From Mycobacterium sp. GA-0227b (GTDB taxonomy: Bacteria; Actinomycetota; Actinomycetes; Mycobacteriales; Mycobacteriaceae), in the NCBI RefSeq assembly GCF_001499855.1, contig NZ_LQIK01000029.1, forward strand, positions 310,001 through 374,000: DNA of 64,000 nt, given 5' to 3'. The notes under the pieces were generated by a model, which did not search any database, was not told where the DNA came from, and saw only the letters and a program-made list of their open reading frames with translations. How positions within the stretch are numbered: position 1 is the first letter of the stretch; every line of letters begins with the position of its first letter. The translations under genes and the position numbers were made by a program. Positions 25,421 through 34,426 of the stretch are shown in pieces.

Positions 25421-26659
25421 GTGAGCACACCGATGATGGACGAGGCGGCCAAGGTCTTCGCCACCCCGCGGGCCTACACCGACGAGGCGAAACTGCATGC
25501 GTCGCTGGCGCATCTGCGCGCGAACGCCCCCGTGTCATGGGTCGATGTGCCGAACTACCGCCCGTTCTGGGCGATCACCAAGCACGCGGACATCATGGAC
25601 ATCGAGCGGGCGAACACACTGTTCACCAACTACCCGCGACCGGTGCTGGTCACCGAGGAGGGTGACGAACAGCAGGCGGCGATCGGCGTGCGCACCCTGA
25701 TCCACATGGACGACCCGCAGCACCGCGTCGTGCGGGCGATCGGCGCAGACTGGTTCCGGCCGAAGGCCATGCGTGCGTTGAAGGTTCGCGTCGACGAACT
25801 CGCCAAAGTGTACGTCGACAAGATGATGACGATCGGGTCCGAGTGCGACTTCGTCCAACAGGTCGCCGTCAATTTCCCGCTCTACGTCATCATGTCGTTG
25901 CTCGGCATCCCGGAGTCGGACTTCCCACTGATGCTCAAGCTCACTCAGGAGTTGTTCGGCAGCGACGACGACGAATTCAAGCGTAGTACCGACCCGTCCG
26001 AGCAGATGTCGGCGTTGCTGGAGATGTTCGAGTACTTCACCGCGCTGACCGCCTCACGCCGGGAGAACCCGACCGATGATTTGGCATCGGCGATCGCCAA
26101 CGCGACCATCGACGGTGAGCCGCTGTCGGACATCGACACGATCTCGTACTACGCGATCATCGCCGCGGCAGGACATGACACGACGAGCGCGACCATCTCC
26201 GGAGGGATGCTGGCGCTCATCGAGAATGCCGACCAGCGTCAGCGGCTGTGCGCCGATCTTGGACTGATGCCACTGGCGACCGAAGAGATGATCCGCTGGG
26301 TCACACCGGTGAAGGCCTTTATGCGCACCGCCGCTGAGGACACCACCATCCGTGGTGTATCGATCGCGGCGGGGGAATCGGTTCTGTTGTCCTACGTCTC
26401 GGGTAATCGCGACGAGGACATCTTCGACGACCCCTTCCGCTTCGACGTCGGGCGCGACCCGAACAAACACATCGCGTTCGGATACGGCGTGCACTTCTGC
26501 CTGGGGGCCGCATTGGCCCGCATGGAGGTGAACAGTTTCTTCACCGAGTTGCTGCCGCGCCTGAAAGCGGTCGAGTTGGCCGGCGAACCGCAGTTCGTCG
26601 CAACGACTTTCGTGGGCGGACTCAAGCATCTGCCGATCCGCTATTCGCTGTCACCGTAG
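25421..26659 (+). CDS. Cytochrome P450
   Basis: 412 aa. The heme loop is FGYGVHFCLGAALAR, the I-helix is AAGHDTTSATI, and the K-helix is EEMIRW. All P450 essentials are intact. It belongs to a different family from the P450 at 8672. The GTG at 25421 has GAGGAG 6 nt upstream; a TTG two codons earlier would abut the ribosome site and is less likely. It is the last gene of the island and tail to tail with ybdD. Confidence 0.92.
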   Translation: MSTPMMDEAAKVFATPRAYTDEAKLHASLAHLRANAPVSWVDVPNYRPFWAITKHADIMDIERANTLFTNYPRPVLVTEEGDEQQAAIGVRTLIHMDDPQHRVVRAIGADWFRPKAMRALKVRVDELAKVYVDKMMTIGSECDFVQQVAVNFPLYVIMSLLGIPESDFPLMLKLTQELFGSDDDEFKRSTDPSEQMSALLEMFEYFTALTASRRENPTDDLASAIANATIDGEPLSDIDTISYYAIIAAAGHDTTSATISGGMLALIENADQRQRLCADLGLMPLATEEMIRWVTPVKAFMRTAAEDTTIRGVSIAAGESVLLSYVSGNRDEDIFDDPFRFDVGRDPNKHIAFGYGVHFCLGAALARMEVNSFFTELLPRLKAVELAGEPQFVATTFVGGLKHLPIRYSLSP

Positions 26660-26668
26660 CGGTCGTCG

Positions 26669-26872
26669 CTAGCAGCAGCGCGCGCTCGGATTGGTGTCGG
26701 CGGCGGCGTGGCGCATCCGCCAGTAATCCCGTTCGGAGAGCACCGGTTCACCCGGATGGGTGCGCATCCGGTGCTCGACATAGCGACGATAGTGGGTGTC
26801 GCCCATCAGGTCGCCTATCAATGTGCCCCAGTGCCAACCGATCTTGCGTGCGACTTCGACAACGCGTCCCAT
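26669..26872 (-). CDS. YbdD/YjiX-family small protein
   Basis: 67 aa. Small proteins of this family are regularly encoded directly after carbon-starvation permeases of the CstA type and probably help their assembly or activity. Family signs are the HPGEPVLSERDYWRMRH segment and the cysteine end (RCC). The start overlaps the 3' end of cstA by 55 nt, and AGGAGG lies 9-10 nt before the ATG inside cstA. The two are clearly one operon. Confidence 0.83.
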   Translation of the reverse strand: MGRVVEVARKIGWHWGTLIGDLMGDTHYRRYVEHRMRTHPGEPVLSERDYWRMRHAAADTNPSARCC

Positions 26873-29109
26873 TGCTTCTGCACCTCCTTCTCGGGTTTGG
26901 TCATGACAAGACCCCTGGGTCCGAACAGCCGCGAGGGCACCGGTTCGTCTTCGGTCGACGGCAGGGCGGTGCCGCGAACCGCCCGGAACACCGTGACGAC
27001 CCCGGCGAGGAACACGATCAGAACCAGCAGCGCGAACACTATCGACAGCGTGCCCTGGATGAAGGTGTTGCGGATGACCGCGTCGAGCTGGTCGGCGTCC
27101 TTCGCCGCGCCGAACGCCGTCTCACCCGCATCCCTGGCGTTGCGATACTGGAAGTGCTGCGTCCAGTAGCCGACCTTGGGATCGCCCGAGAAGATCTTCT
27201 GCCAGGACGCGGTCATCGTCACCGTCAGGTCCCACAGCAACGGGATGCCCGGCACCCAGGCCCATTTCAGCAGGCCCTTCTTCACGATGACCACGGTCAC
27301 GACCGTCAGCGCGATCGCCGCCAGCAGCTGGTTGGCGATGCCGAACAGTGGGAACAGCGTGTTGATGCCCCCGAGCGGATCGGTGACGCCCATCAACAGG
27401 ATGCTGCCCCACGCCGCCACCACGATCAGGCTGCAGATCCACGCGCCCACACGCCAACTCGGATCCTTGAGCTTTCGCAGCGGGCCGCCCAGGTTGCTCA
27501 GGCCGTCGGAGAGCATGAACCGGGCGACCCGGGTGCCCGCGTCGACCGTGGTGAGGATGAACAGCGCTTCGAACATGATCGCGAAGTGATACCAGAACGC
27601 TTTGAGCGCGTCACCGCCGAAGACCTTGCTCAGCACTTCGGACATGCCGAACGCCAGCGTCGGTGCGCCACCGGTGCGGGAAACGATCGACTCTTCGCCG
27701 ACGCTTTCGGCGGCTCTGGTGATGTCGTCGGCACTGATCGGCGGACTGTCGATCGGCAGGCCGTTGACATAGGCGGCTGCGGTCTCCGCCGTGGCCCCCG
27801 TCGACGCCGCAGGCGCGTTGATTGCGAAGTACAGGTGCTGGTTGAGGATGGCCGCGGTGATCAGCGCCATGATCGCGACGAACGACTCGGTCAGCATGCC
27901 GCCGTAGCCGATCAGCCGCATCTGTCCTTCCTTCTCCAACAGCTTGGGCGTGGTGCCGGACGAGATCAGCGCGTGAAAGCCCGACAGTGCACCGCAGGCA
28001 ATTGTGATGAACAGGAAGGGGAACAGTGATCCTGCGAACACCGGGCCGGTGCCCTGGCCGGCGAACGCCGAAACCGCCGGTGCCTCCATGACCGGTCGGG
28101 CCAGCAGAATGCCCACCGCCAGCAGGGCGATGGTGCCGACCTTCATGAACGTCGACAGGTAGTCGCGGGGGGCCAGCAGCAACCATACGGGCAGGACCGA
28201 GGCGGCGAAGCCGTAGACGATGATGGCCCACGACAGGCTCACCTTCGACAGGGTGAACCAGTCGGTGCCCCATGATGTTTCGGCGACCCACCCGCCGGCG
28301 ACGACTGCGAGCAGCAGCAGGCCGACACCGATCAGCGACACTTCCGATACCCGGCCGGGGCGAAAGAACCTCAGGTACAACCCCATGAAGATCGCGATCG
28401 GGATCGTCATCGCGATCGAGAAGACACCCCACGGACTTTCGGCGAGGGCTCCGACGACCACCAACGCCAGCACCGCCAGCAGGATCACCATGATGACGAG
28501 CACACCGACGATCGCGGCCACCCCGCCGATGGCCCCGAGTTCGTCGCGGGCCATCTGCCCGAGTGAACGGCCGCGCCGCCGGGTGGAGATCGACAACACG
28601 AGATAGTCCTGCACGCAGCCGGCCAGGACGGCACCGATGATGATCCAGATGGTGCCGGGAAGGTAGCCCATCTGCATGGCGAGGACGGGGCCGACGAGCG
28701 GACCGGCGCCGGCGATCGCGGCGAAGTGGTGGCCGAACAACACCCGGCGATCGGTCGGCATGTAATCCGTGCCGTTCTCGAATAACTCGGCGGGCGTGGC
28801 GTTGTCGTCGCGCGGACGCACGATTTTCATCTCGATGAGCCGGGCGTAGAACCGGAATCCGATGACGTAGGTGCAGATCGCGGCGATCACGAACCAGACC
28901 GCGTTGACCGTCTCGCCGCGGAAGAACGCGATCACCGCCCAGGCGAGCGCGCCGAGCACGGCGATGATCCCGAAGACGATCCGGTGTCTGGCGGTGATCG
29001 GCGACCGGTCGATGATCGCCACCGGGGGCAGATCCTTGTCGGTGCGGACGTAGGTGACGTCGCCGTCGGTTTCCTCTGTGCGCTGCGATGCAGCGGTTGG
29101 GGATGCCAT
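26818..29109 (-). CDS. cstA: CstA carbon-starvation permease (peptide/pyruvate transporter)
   Basis: 763 aa, many transmembrane segments. A cytoplasmic N-terminus of about 40 residues is followed by a long CstA domain with the signature LFGHHFAAIAGAGPLVGPVLAMQ and CVQDYLVL. A C-terminal CstA_5TM part follows. The family imports peptides or pyruvate during carbon limitation. The neighbour ybdD supports the call. It corresponds in context to Rv3063 of M. tuberculosis. Confidence 0.92.
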   Translation of the reverse strand: MASPTAASQRTEETDGDVTYVRTDKDLPPVAIIDRSPITARHRIVFGIIAVLGALAWAVIAFFRGETVNAVWFVIAAICTYVIGFRFYARLIEMKIVRPRDDNATPAELFENGTDYMPTDRRVLFGHHFAAIAGAGPLVGPVLAMQMGYLPGTIWIIIGAVLAGCVQDYLVLSISTRRRGRSLGQMARDELGAIGGVAAIVGVLVIMVILLAVLALVVVGALAESPWGVFSIAMTIPIAIFMGLYLRFFRPGRVSEVSLIGVGLLLLAVVAGGWVAETSWGTDWFTLSKVSLSWAIIVYGFAASVLPVWLLLAPRDYLSTFMKVGTIALLAVGILLARPVMEAPAVSAFAGQGTGPVFAGSLFPFLFITIACGALSGFHALISSGTTPKLLEKEGQMRLIGYGGMLTESFVAIMALITAAILNQHLYFAINAPAASTGATAETAAAYVNGLPIDSPPISADDITRAAESVGEESIVSRTGGAPTLAFGMSEVLSKVFGGDALKAFWYHFAIMFEALFILTTVDAGTRVARFMLSDGLSNLGGPLRKLKDPSWRVGAWICSLIVVAAWGSILLMGVTDPLGGINTLFPLFGIANQLLAAIALTVVTVVIVKKGLLKWAWVPGIPLLWDLTVTMTASWQKIFSGDPKVGYWTQHFQYRNARDAGETAFGAAKDADQLDAVIRNTFIQGTLSIVFALLVLIVFLAGVVTVFRAVRGTALPSTEDEPVPSRLFGPRGLVMTKPEKEVQKQWDALSKSHARSVGTGAH

Positions 29110-29158
29110 GTGGCGATCTTTTCATCGGCCGCATCGGCCACGTGTAAAAACGGTCGCT

Positions 29159-30706
29159 TTAGCTTCCGCGCTGGTAGAAGGCGCGCACCGTGTCGATGGT
29201 GTCGGCTTCTGCGGGGCTCTTGTCGTCGCGGTAGCGCAGTACCCGGGCGAATCGCAGAGCCATTCCGCCGGGGTAGCGCGAGGAGCCCTGAACGCCGTCG
29301 AACGCGATCTCGACCACCTGCTGGGGTCGCACCTTCACGACGTAGCCGTCGGTCGGCCCGTCGGCCAACTCGAGGAACCGCGCGGTCTGCCACTCGAGCA
29401 TCGCGTCGGTCATGCCCTTGAAAGTCTTTCCGAGCATGACGAATTCGCCCGTGCGGGGATCCCTGGCGCCGAGGTGGATGTTGGACAGCTTGCCGGTGCG
29501 ACGGCCTGATCCCCACTCGACCGCCAGGACGACCAGATCGAGGGTGTGCACGGGTTTGACCTTGAGCCATCCGGCGCCGCGGCGCCCCGCCTCGTAGGGC
29601 GCGCTGAGCGACTTCGCCATCACACCTTCGTGGCCCGCCGCCAGCGTGACCTCCAGGAACTCCCGCGCTTTCGCGGGGTCGTCGGAGACCAGGCGGTCGA
29701 CCCGGTTGACCTTCGGGACAAGCGCGTCCAGCACCTCGATACGCTCTCGGGTCGGCTTGTCCAGCAGATCGACGCCGTCGACGTGCAGCAGGTCGAAGAT
29801 GAACACCGACAACGGTTGCGCCGTCGCGGCGGCGGCGATGTCGACGGAGCGACCGAAGCGCGACGCCGTGACCTGGAAGCGGTGCGGACGTCCGTCGGCT
29901 CGCAATGCGATCGCCTCGGCGTCGGCTATCAAGGTTGTGATGGGCAGGGCCAATGCCGCGTCGACGACCTCCGGCAAACGGGCGGTCACGTCGTCGAGGC
30001 TGCGGGTGTAGATCGACACGGCGTCACCGGATCGGTGCACCTGTACTCGGGCGCCGTCCAGCTTGGCCTCGAAAACGGCTGTGCCGCCGAGACGTTCGAG
30101 AGCCTCGGCGACGCCCGCGGCGGTCTGCGCCAGCATCGGGCCGACGGGGCGCCCGACCGTGAGCGTGAACTGTTCGAGCGCCGCCTCGCCCTCGGTCAGG
30201 GCAGCGGCCGCGACGGCGGGCAGGTCGCCACCGAGCATGGCGGCACGGCGCACCGCAGCGGCGGGCACCCCGGCGGCCTTGGCGACCGCGTCGGCCATCA
30301 CGCCGACGAGCGCGCCCTGGCGCAGTTCGCCGCCGAGCAGCCTGCGCAGAAACGTCTGCTCGACGCCGGTTGCGGCGCCGAACAGCCCGGCGAGCAACTC
30401 GGCGCGCCGCGCCTGCGAGCCCTTGCCCGCGACCAGTCCGATCTCGGTGAACCGCGCGTGGACCTCCGGCACCGTCAGCGATGGGGCCGTCGCCGGTTCC
30501 GGCATCGAGCGAAGCGCGGCCCAACCGACGCCGATCTGGCGTTGCGGCAACTCACCCGACAGCCATGACACGACGACCGCCACCTGATCGGCGTCGCCCT
30601 CGTCGCCGACCCGGCGCAGCAGATCGGCGATCGTGGCGGTCTTGGCCAGCCGCGACGATGAGGCGCCGACTTCCGTGGACGCGGTCGCGACGTCGAGCAA
30701 CTGCAC
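29159..30706 (-). CDS. ligB: ATP-dependent DNA ligase LigB
   Basis: 515 aa. An N-terminal DNA-binding domain (about 1-190) precedes the adenylation domain with the nucleophile Lys215 in EAKLDGAR. Further nucleotidyltransferase motifs such as EGVMAKS and WLKVKP follow, then a C-terminal OB domain. The length and organisation match mycobacterial LigB, which joins nicks but is not the essential NAD-dependent replicative ligase. The start is GTG. It lies between cstA and the molybdo-membrane protein and is followed on its 3' side by cstA on the same strand. Confidence 0.92.
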   Translation of the reverse strand: MQLLDVATASTEVGASSSRLAKTATIADLLRRVGDEGDADQVAVVVSWLSGELPQRQIGVGWAALRSMPEPATAPSLTVPEVHARFTEIGLVAGKGSQARRAELLAGLFGAATGVEQTFLRRLLGGELRQGALVGVMADAVAKAAGVPAAAVRRAAMLGGDLPAVAAAALTEGEAALEQFTLTVGRPVGPMLAQTAAGVAEALERLGGTAVFEAKLDGARVQVHRSGDAVSIYTRSLDDVTARLPEVVDAALALPITTLIADAEAIALRADGRPHRFQVTASRFGRSVDIAAAATAQPLSVFIFDLLHVDGVDLLDKPTRERIEVLDALVPKVNRVDRLVSDDPAKAREFLEVTLAAGHEGVMAKSLSAPYEAGRRGAGWLKVKPVHTLDLVVLAVEWGSGRRTGKLSNIHLGARDPRTGEFVMLGKTFKGMTDAMLEWQTARFLELADGPTDGYVVKVRPQQVVEIAFDGVQGSSRYPGGMALRFARVLRYRDDKSPAEADTIDTVRAFYQRGS

Positions 30707-30738
30707 GGGTTCAGCCTGTCACGGGTCTCTGAAGATGC

Positions 30739-30799
30739 GCGAGTGACCGCATTTGTACCGGCAATCGCGGCGTGTCGGTGTGCAGACACGGTCACTCGC
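30739..30799. terminator. Intergenic hairpin, diverged member of the repeat family
   Basis: Perfect 11-bp arms GCGAGTGACCG (30739-30749) and CGGTCACTCGC (30789-30799), with GGCGTGTCGG ... GCAGACACG inside. The layout is the same as at 5071 and 62141. It lies between ligB and the oxidoreductase gene, both on the minus strand. Confidence 0.6.
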
Positions 30800-30825
30800 G
30801 GTGGGTGGGGTCAGGCGGCAATGCG

Positions 30826-32364
30826 TTAGGTGACCGTGAACTCGACGCTGTGCCAGCCGGTGGCGCCGTCGGGCACCGGGTCGGCGACGTCGGCGGTCTG
30901 CACCGCACCGGTGTTGTCGGTGGCCCGCACGGTGATCGTGTGGCGCCCCGGCCGGGTGGCCTGCCATGGAAAGCTCCACAACCGCCACGTTTCGTCGGAA
31001 TAGGCGGCGCCGAGATCGGTCTGCTGCCAGTCGCCTTGGCTTTCGGGGCCGTCGATGCGCACCTCGACGTTGCGCACCCCGCGGTTCTGCGCCCACGCCA
31101 CGCCGCCGAACGTCACCGCACCGCGCGGCACGTCCTGGCCGCTGCGCGGCACGTCGATCCGCGACGACGTCTTGATCGGCCCGCGCGCCGACCAACCCAG
31201 CCGCGTCCAGTACGCCTCGGCCCGGTCGAATCGGGTCACTTCCAAGTCGACGACCCATTTGGTCGCCGAGACGTACCCGTACAACCCGGGCACCACCAAC
31301 CGGGCGGGGTAGCCGTGATTGGTCGGCAGCGGTTCACCGTTCATGCCGACCGCCAACATCGCGCCGCGGTCGTCGGTGAGCGCATCGACCGGAGTCCCCG
31401 CGGTGAACCCGTCGATCGACATCGACAGCACCATGTCCGCGTCCGGGTGGATTCCCGCTTCGGCCAACAGGTCCCGCGTTCGGTAGCCCGTCCAGGTGGC
31501 GGTACCGATGAGGTTGCCGCCGACCGGGTTCGACACACACGTCAGCGTCACCAGCTCCTCCACCACGTCGAACCGCTCGAGATCGCCGAAGCGCAGGGTG
31601 ATCTCGCGGTCCACCATGCCGTGGATCCGCAACTGCCAGTTCTCCCGGCTCAATTGCGGGACACGCAGCGCCGTGTCGATCCGGTAGAAGTCGGCGTTGC
31701 TGGTGATGAACGTCGGCAGCGCAACACCTTTCGGCTGTACCGTCGGTGGGACGGGCGGCGCGGCGACGTCGACCGGCGGCAGTGCGAAGGCGTTGCGATC
31801 GCCCGAGACGGAGGTCGTCAGGCGGGAAAGCACGACGCCGCCGACACCGGTCAGCGCCCCGACGCCGAGAAAACCCAGTGTCACCAACGACAGTCGTCGG
31901 CCGGGATCGGGACCGTCGTCCGTGGGTTGGGGAGCGTCGGTGAACCGGCCCGAGACGAGCAGCCGCAGCACCGCGACGCCGCACGCGGTGCCCACCACCG
32001 TCGGCACCACGTCGAACAGGTTCGCCCCAGCGCGCGACAGCACGGCCGCGCAACCGAGGACACCGGCCGCGACGATCGCAATGCTGCCGATGGGAACGCG
32101 TCTGGTCTCGAGAGCGGCCGTGGCCGCGGCGACGACGGCGATCACCGCCAGAACGAGCATCGAGAGCACGAGTTTGTCGGCCATCCCGAAGGTCTGGATC
32201 GCCCATTCCTTGACCGGCCCGGGCGTCCGGTCGATGACCGACGAACCGACAGCGGTGCGGGCGTCGGCCTCCGGTCCGACGAAAGCGGCGAGAAGCTGGG
32301 TGACTCCAAGCGCGACGGCGGCCGCTGCGATGCCGCCCATCGCCTTGGTGCTGCGCGCCGTCAT
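30826..32364 (-). CDS. Membrane-anchored molybdopterin oxidoreductase (sulfite-oxidase family)
   Basis: 512 aa. The N-terminal half contains about five hydrophobic helices (roughly residues 9-30, 62-86, 92-112, 117-136 and 160-181). A sulfite-oxidase/YedY-type molybdopterin domain follows, with the molybdenum-ligand Cys in LTLTCVSNPVGG. A C-terminal Mo-co dimerisation, immunoglobulin-like domain closes the protein. The catalytic part should face outside. The electron acceptor and substrate are unknown; relatives oxidise sulfite or reduce methionine sulfoxide. The ATG at 32364 is preferred over longer frames that overlap the upstream SDR gene. Confidence 0.87.
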   Translation of the reverse strand: MTARSTKAMGGIAAAAVALGVTQLLAAFVGPEADARTAVGSSVIDRTPGPVKEWAIQTFGMADKLVLSMLVLAVIAVVAAATAALETRRVPIGSIAIVAAGVLGCAAVLSRAGANLFDVVPTVVGTACGVAVLRLLVSGRFTDAPQPTDDGPDPGRRLSLVTLGFLGVGALTGVGGVVLSRLTTSVSGDRNAFALPPVDVAAPPVPPTVQPKGVALPTFITSNADFYRIDTALRVPQLSRENWQLRIHGMVDREITLRFGDLERFDVVEELVTLTCVSNPVGGNLIGTATWTGYRTRDLLAEAGIHPDADMVLSMSIDGFTAGTPVDALTDDRGAMLAVGMNGEPLPTNHGYPARLVVPGLYGYVSATKWVVDLEVTRFDRAEAYWTRLGWSARGPIKTSSRIDVPRSGQDVPRGAVTFGGVAWAQNRGVRNVEVRIDGPESQGDWQQTDLGAAYSDETWRLWSFPWQATRPGRHTITVRATDNTGAVQTADVADPVPDGATGWHSVEFTVT

Positions 32365-32466
32365 GCCGCCAAAGTACTCACGTTGGCGACCCAAAGGCCT
32401 TACCAAAAGATGACGTCGGCTAGGTTGCTTTACGATTCGAGCATTTTTTGGAAAGGGGAGACCCAG

Positions 32467-33234
32467 GTGGAAATCCAGGGCAAGAAGGCCATCATCGTCG
32501 GCGGTGCGTCGGGTTTCGGCAAGGCCACGGCGGAGTTGCTGGCACAGCGCGGTGCGGACGTCGCGGTGCTGGACCGCCCGCAGTCGAAGGGCAAGGAGGT
32601 CGCCGACGCGATCGGCGGCTCGTTCTTCGAGGTGGACGTCACCGACTTCGACGGCACCGAGAAAGTGCTGCAGCAGGCCATTGACGGGCTGGGCGCCCTG
32701 CACATCATCGTGACGACGGCCGGTGGCGGCGCCGCGGAGCGCACCGTCAAGAAGGACGGCCCGCACAGCCTGGAGACCTTCCGCAAGTGCGTGGATCTGA
32801 ACCTCATTGGCACCTTCAACATCAGCAGGCTGGCGGGCTGGCAGATGAGCCAGCAGGACCTGGTCGACGATGAGCAGGAGGAGCGGGGCGTCATCATCAA
32901 CACCGCCTCGATCGCCGCGTTCGAGGGCCAGATCGGGCAGGTCGCCTACACCGCATCCAAGGCGGCGATCGCCGGGATGTGCCTGACGATGGCCCGCGAC
33001 ATGGGCAGCCTGGGCATCCGGGCGCTGGCCATCGCGCCGAGCCTGTTCGCCACCGGCCTGACCGAGGGCATCCCCGACGAGTTCGCCAAGGCGCTGACCA
33101 AGGATGCGGCGTTCCCGAAGCGGCTCGGCAAGCCCGAGGAGTACGCCAAGCTGGTCGCGGCGATCGTCGAGAACCCGATGCTCAACGGCCAGTGCCTGCG
33201 GCTGGATGCGGGCCAGCGCTTCGCCCCCAAGTAA
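32467..33234 (+). CDS. Short-chain dehydrogenase, 3-hydroxyacyl-CoA dehydrogenase type 2 (HSD10-like)
   Basis: 255 aa. SDR motifs are GGASGFG (12-18) and YTASK, and the C-terminus ends LRLDAGQRFAPK. The sequence pattern (GGGAAERTV, SIAAFEGQIGQVAY) fits the bacterial HSD10 / type-2 3-hydroxyacyl-CoA dehydrogenase group, which acts in beta-oxidation of branched or steroid acyl-CoAs. The GTG start has AAGGGGAG 6 nt upstream. It is divergent from the molybdo-membrane gene. Confidence 0.88.
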   Translation: MEIQGKKAIIVGGASGFGKATAELLAQRGADVAVLDRPQSKGKEVADAIGGSFFEVDVTDFDGTEKVLQQAIDGLGALHIIVTTAGGGAAERTVKKDGPHSLETFRKCVDLNLIGTFNISRLAGWQMSQQDLVDDEQEERGVIINTASIAAFEGQIGQVAYTASKAAIAGMCLTMARDMGSLGIRALAIAPSLFATGLTEGIPDEFAKALTKDAAFPKRLGKPEEYAKLVAAIVENPMLNGQCLRLDAGQRFAPK

Positions 33235-33292
33235 CTGGTGACTTGTGCACAAGCCGCACTAGGTGAGTCCGGCGACCTGACACGATGGCTGC

Positions 33293-34357
33293 ATGCCCGA
33301 CGACACGCATCAGCTTCCGACCCTGAGTGAGGACGACCAGGCCGCCCTGCAGAAGTGGGTCCGGCAGCAGGGCCTGGGATCGACGGTCAGCGACGTCGAA
33401 CCGCTGACCGGCGGGACGCAGAACATCGTGGTGCGGCTACACGTCGACGGCAGACCCATGGTGCTGCGCAGGCCGCCGTTGCACCCGCGGCCGACGAGCG
33501 ACAAGACGATGCTGCGCGAGATCGCGGCGCTGCGCACGCTGGCGGGCACGCCGGTGCCACACCCCGGCTTCATCGCCGGCTGCGAGGACCGCAGCGTCCT
33601 CGGGGTGGTGTTCTATCTGATGGAGGAGGTCGACGGCTTCAACCCGGGCGACGACATGGCGGAGGCCTACGTGCGCGACCCGGCCATGCGCCATCAGGTC
33701 GGCCTGTCGTATGCGGCGAGCCTGGCGATGCTCGGGCAGGTCGAGTGGGAGGGCCGTCCGCTGGCCGCACTCAAGCGTCCCGGCTCGTTTCTGGAGCGTC
33801 AGGTCCCGCAGTTCCTGCGGCTGCTCGAGAGCTATCGGCACGACCGCTACGACCCCGAGTCGCTGGCCGTGACGGAACTCGCCGACTGGTTGGCGTCGAA
33901 CGTGCCGCCGGAGGGGCGGCCGGGCGTCATGCACGGCGACCCGCATCTGAGCAACGTGCTGCTGCGCCGCGACACGCCCGAGCTGGCGGCGTTCGTCGAC
34001 TGGGAGATGTGCACAGTCGGCGACCCGCTGCTGGACCTGGGCTGGATGTTGATCTGCTGGCCGCTGGAAACCAACACAATCACCGCGGGCGCGCAGCTCG
34101 CCGCGCTCGGCGGGCTGGCCAGCCGGCGTGAGCTCCTCGCGGCCTACCTCGCTGCGGGTGGCCGCGAAACTCCAAGTCTCGATTGGTATATCGCGATGGC
34201 GTGCTTCAAGTTGGGCATCGTGATCGAGGGCACCTGGTCGCGATTTCTGGTCGGCCAGGCCAGCCGGGACGCGGGTGAGCGGTTGCACGCCAACGCCCAG
34301 AACCTCATCGACCTGGGTACCCGGGTCGTCAAGGGCGACAGCCCGTTCGAGCTCTAG
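33293..34357 (+). CDS. APH-fold phosphotransferase family protein (acyl-CoA-associated type)
   Basis: 354 aa, kinase fold with LTGGTQN in the N-lobe, the Brenner motif HGDPHLSNVL, and metal site FVDWEM. This subgroup is frequent in mycobacterial lipid-catabolic loci and resembles the kinase part of ACAD10/11-like proteins, which phosphorylate hydroxy-acyl-CoAs. It follows the HSD10-like gene by 58 nt and may share its role. It is distinct from the kinase at 20250. Confidence 0.85.
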   Translation: MPDDTHQLPTLSEDDQAALQKWVRQQGLGSTVSDVEPLTGGTQNIVVRLHVDGRPMVLRRPPLHPRPTSDKTMLREIAALRTLAGTPVPHPGFIAGCEDRSVLGVVFYLMEEVDGFNPGDDMAEAYVRDPAMRHQVGLSYAASLAMLGQVEWEGRPLAALKRPGSFLERQVPQFLRLLESYRHDRYDPESLAVTELADWLASNVPPEGRPGVMHGDPHLSNVLLRRDTPELAAFVDWEMCTVGDPLLDLGWMLICWPLETNTITAGAQLAALGGLASRRELLAAYLAAGGRETPSLDWYIAMACFKLGIVIEGTWSRFLVGQASRDAGERLHANAQNLIDLGTRVVKGDSPFEL

Positions 34358-34365
34358 TAGCCGTG

Positions 34366-34425
34366 GCGAGCAGTCGCGAAGTGCCCCATTTTGCGGCGTG
34401 TCGAGGGCATTTCGCGTCTGCTCGC
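34366..34425. terminator. Bidirectional hairpin terminator
   Basis: 15-nt arms (34366-34380 and 34411-34425; GCGAGCAG-T-CGCGAA with its complement) contain one T-T mismatch and a 30-nt loop that includes TTGCGGCGTGTC. It lies between the convergent kinase and TauE genes and shares pieces with the repeat family at 5071 and 62141. Confidence 0.72.
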
Positions 34426-34426
34426 G

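Noticed and set aside
26669..26674. Selenocysteine or unusual decoding at the Cys-Cys end of YbdD
   Set aside because: Both codons are ordinary Cys codons directly before a normal stop.
30772..33252. Very long open frames running across several genes on both strands
   Set aside because: They are shadow frames in GC-rich codons; the real genes in this stretch (30826-32364 and 32467-33234) have full family motifs and ribosome sites.
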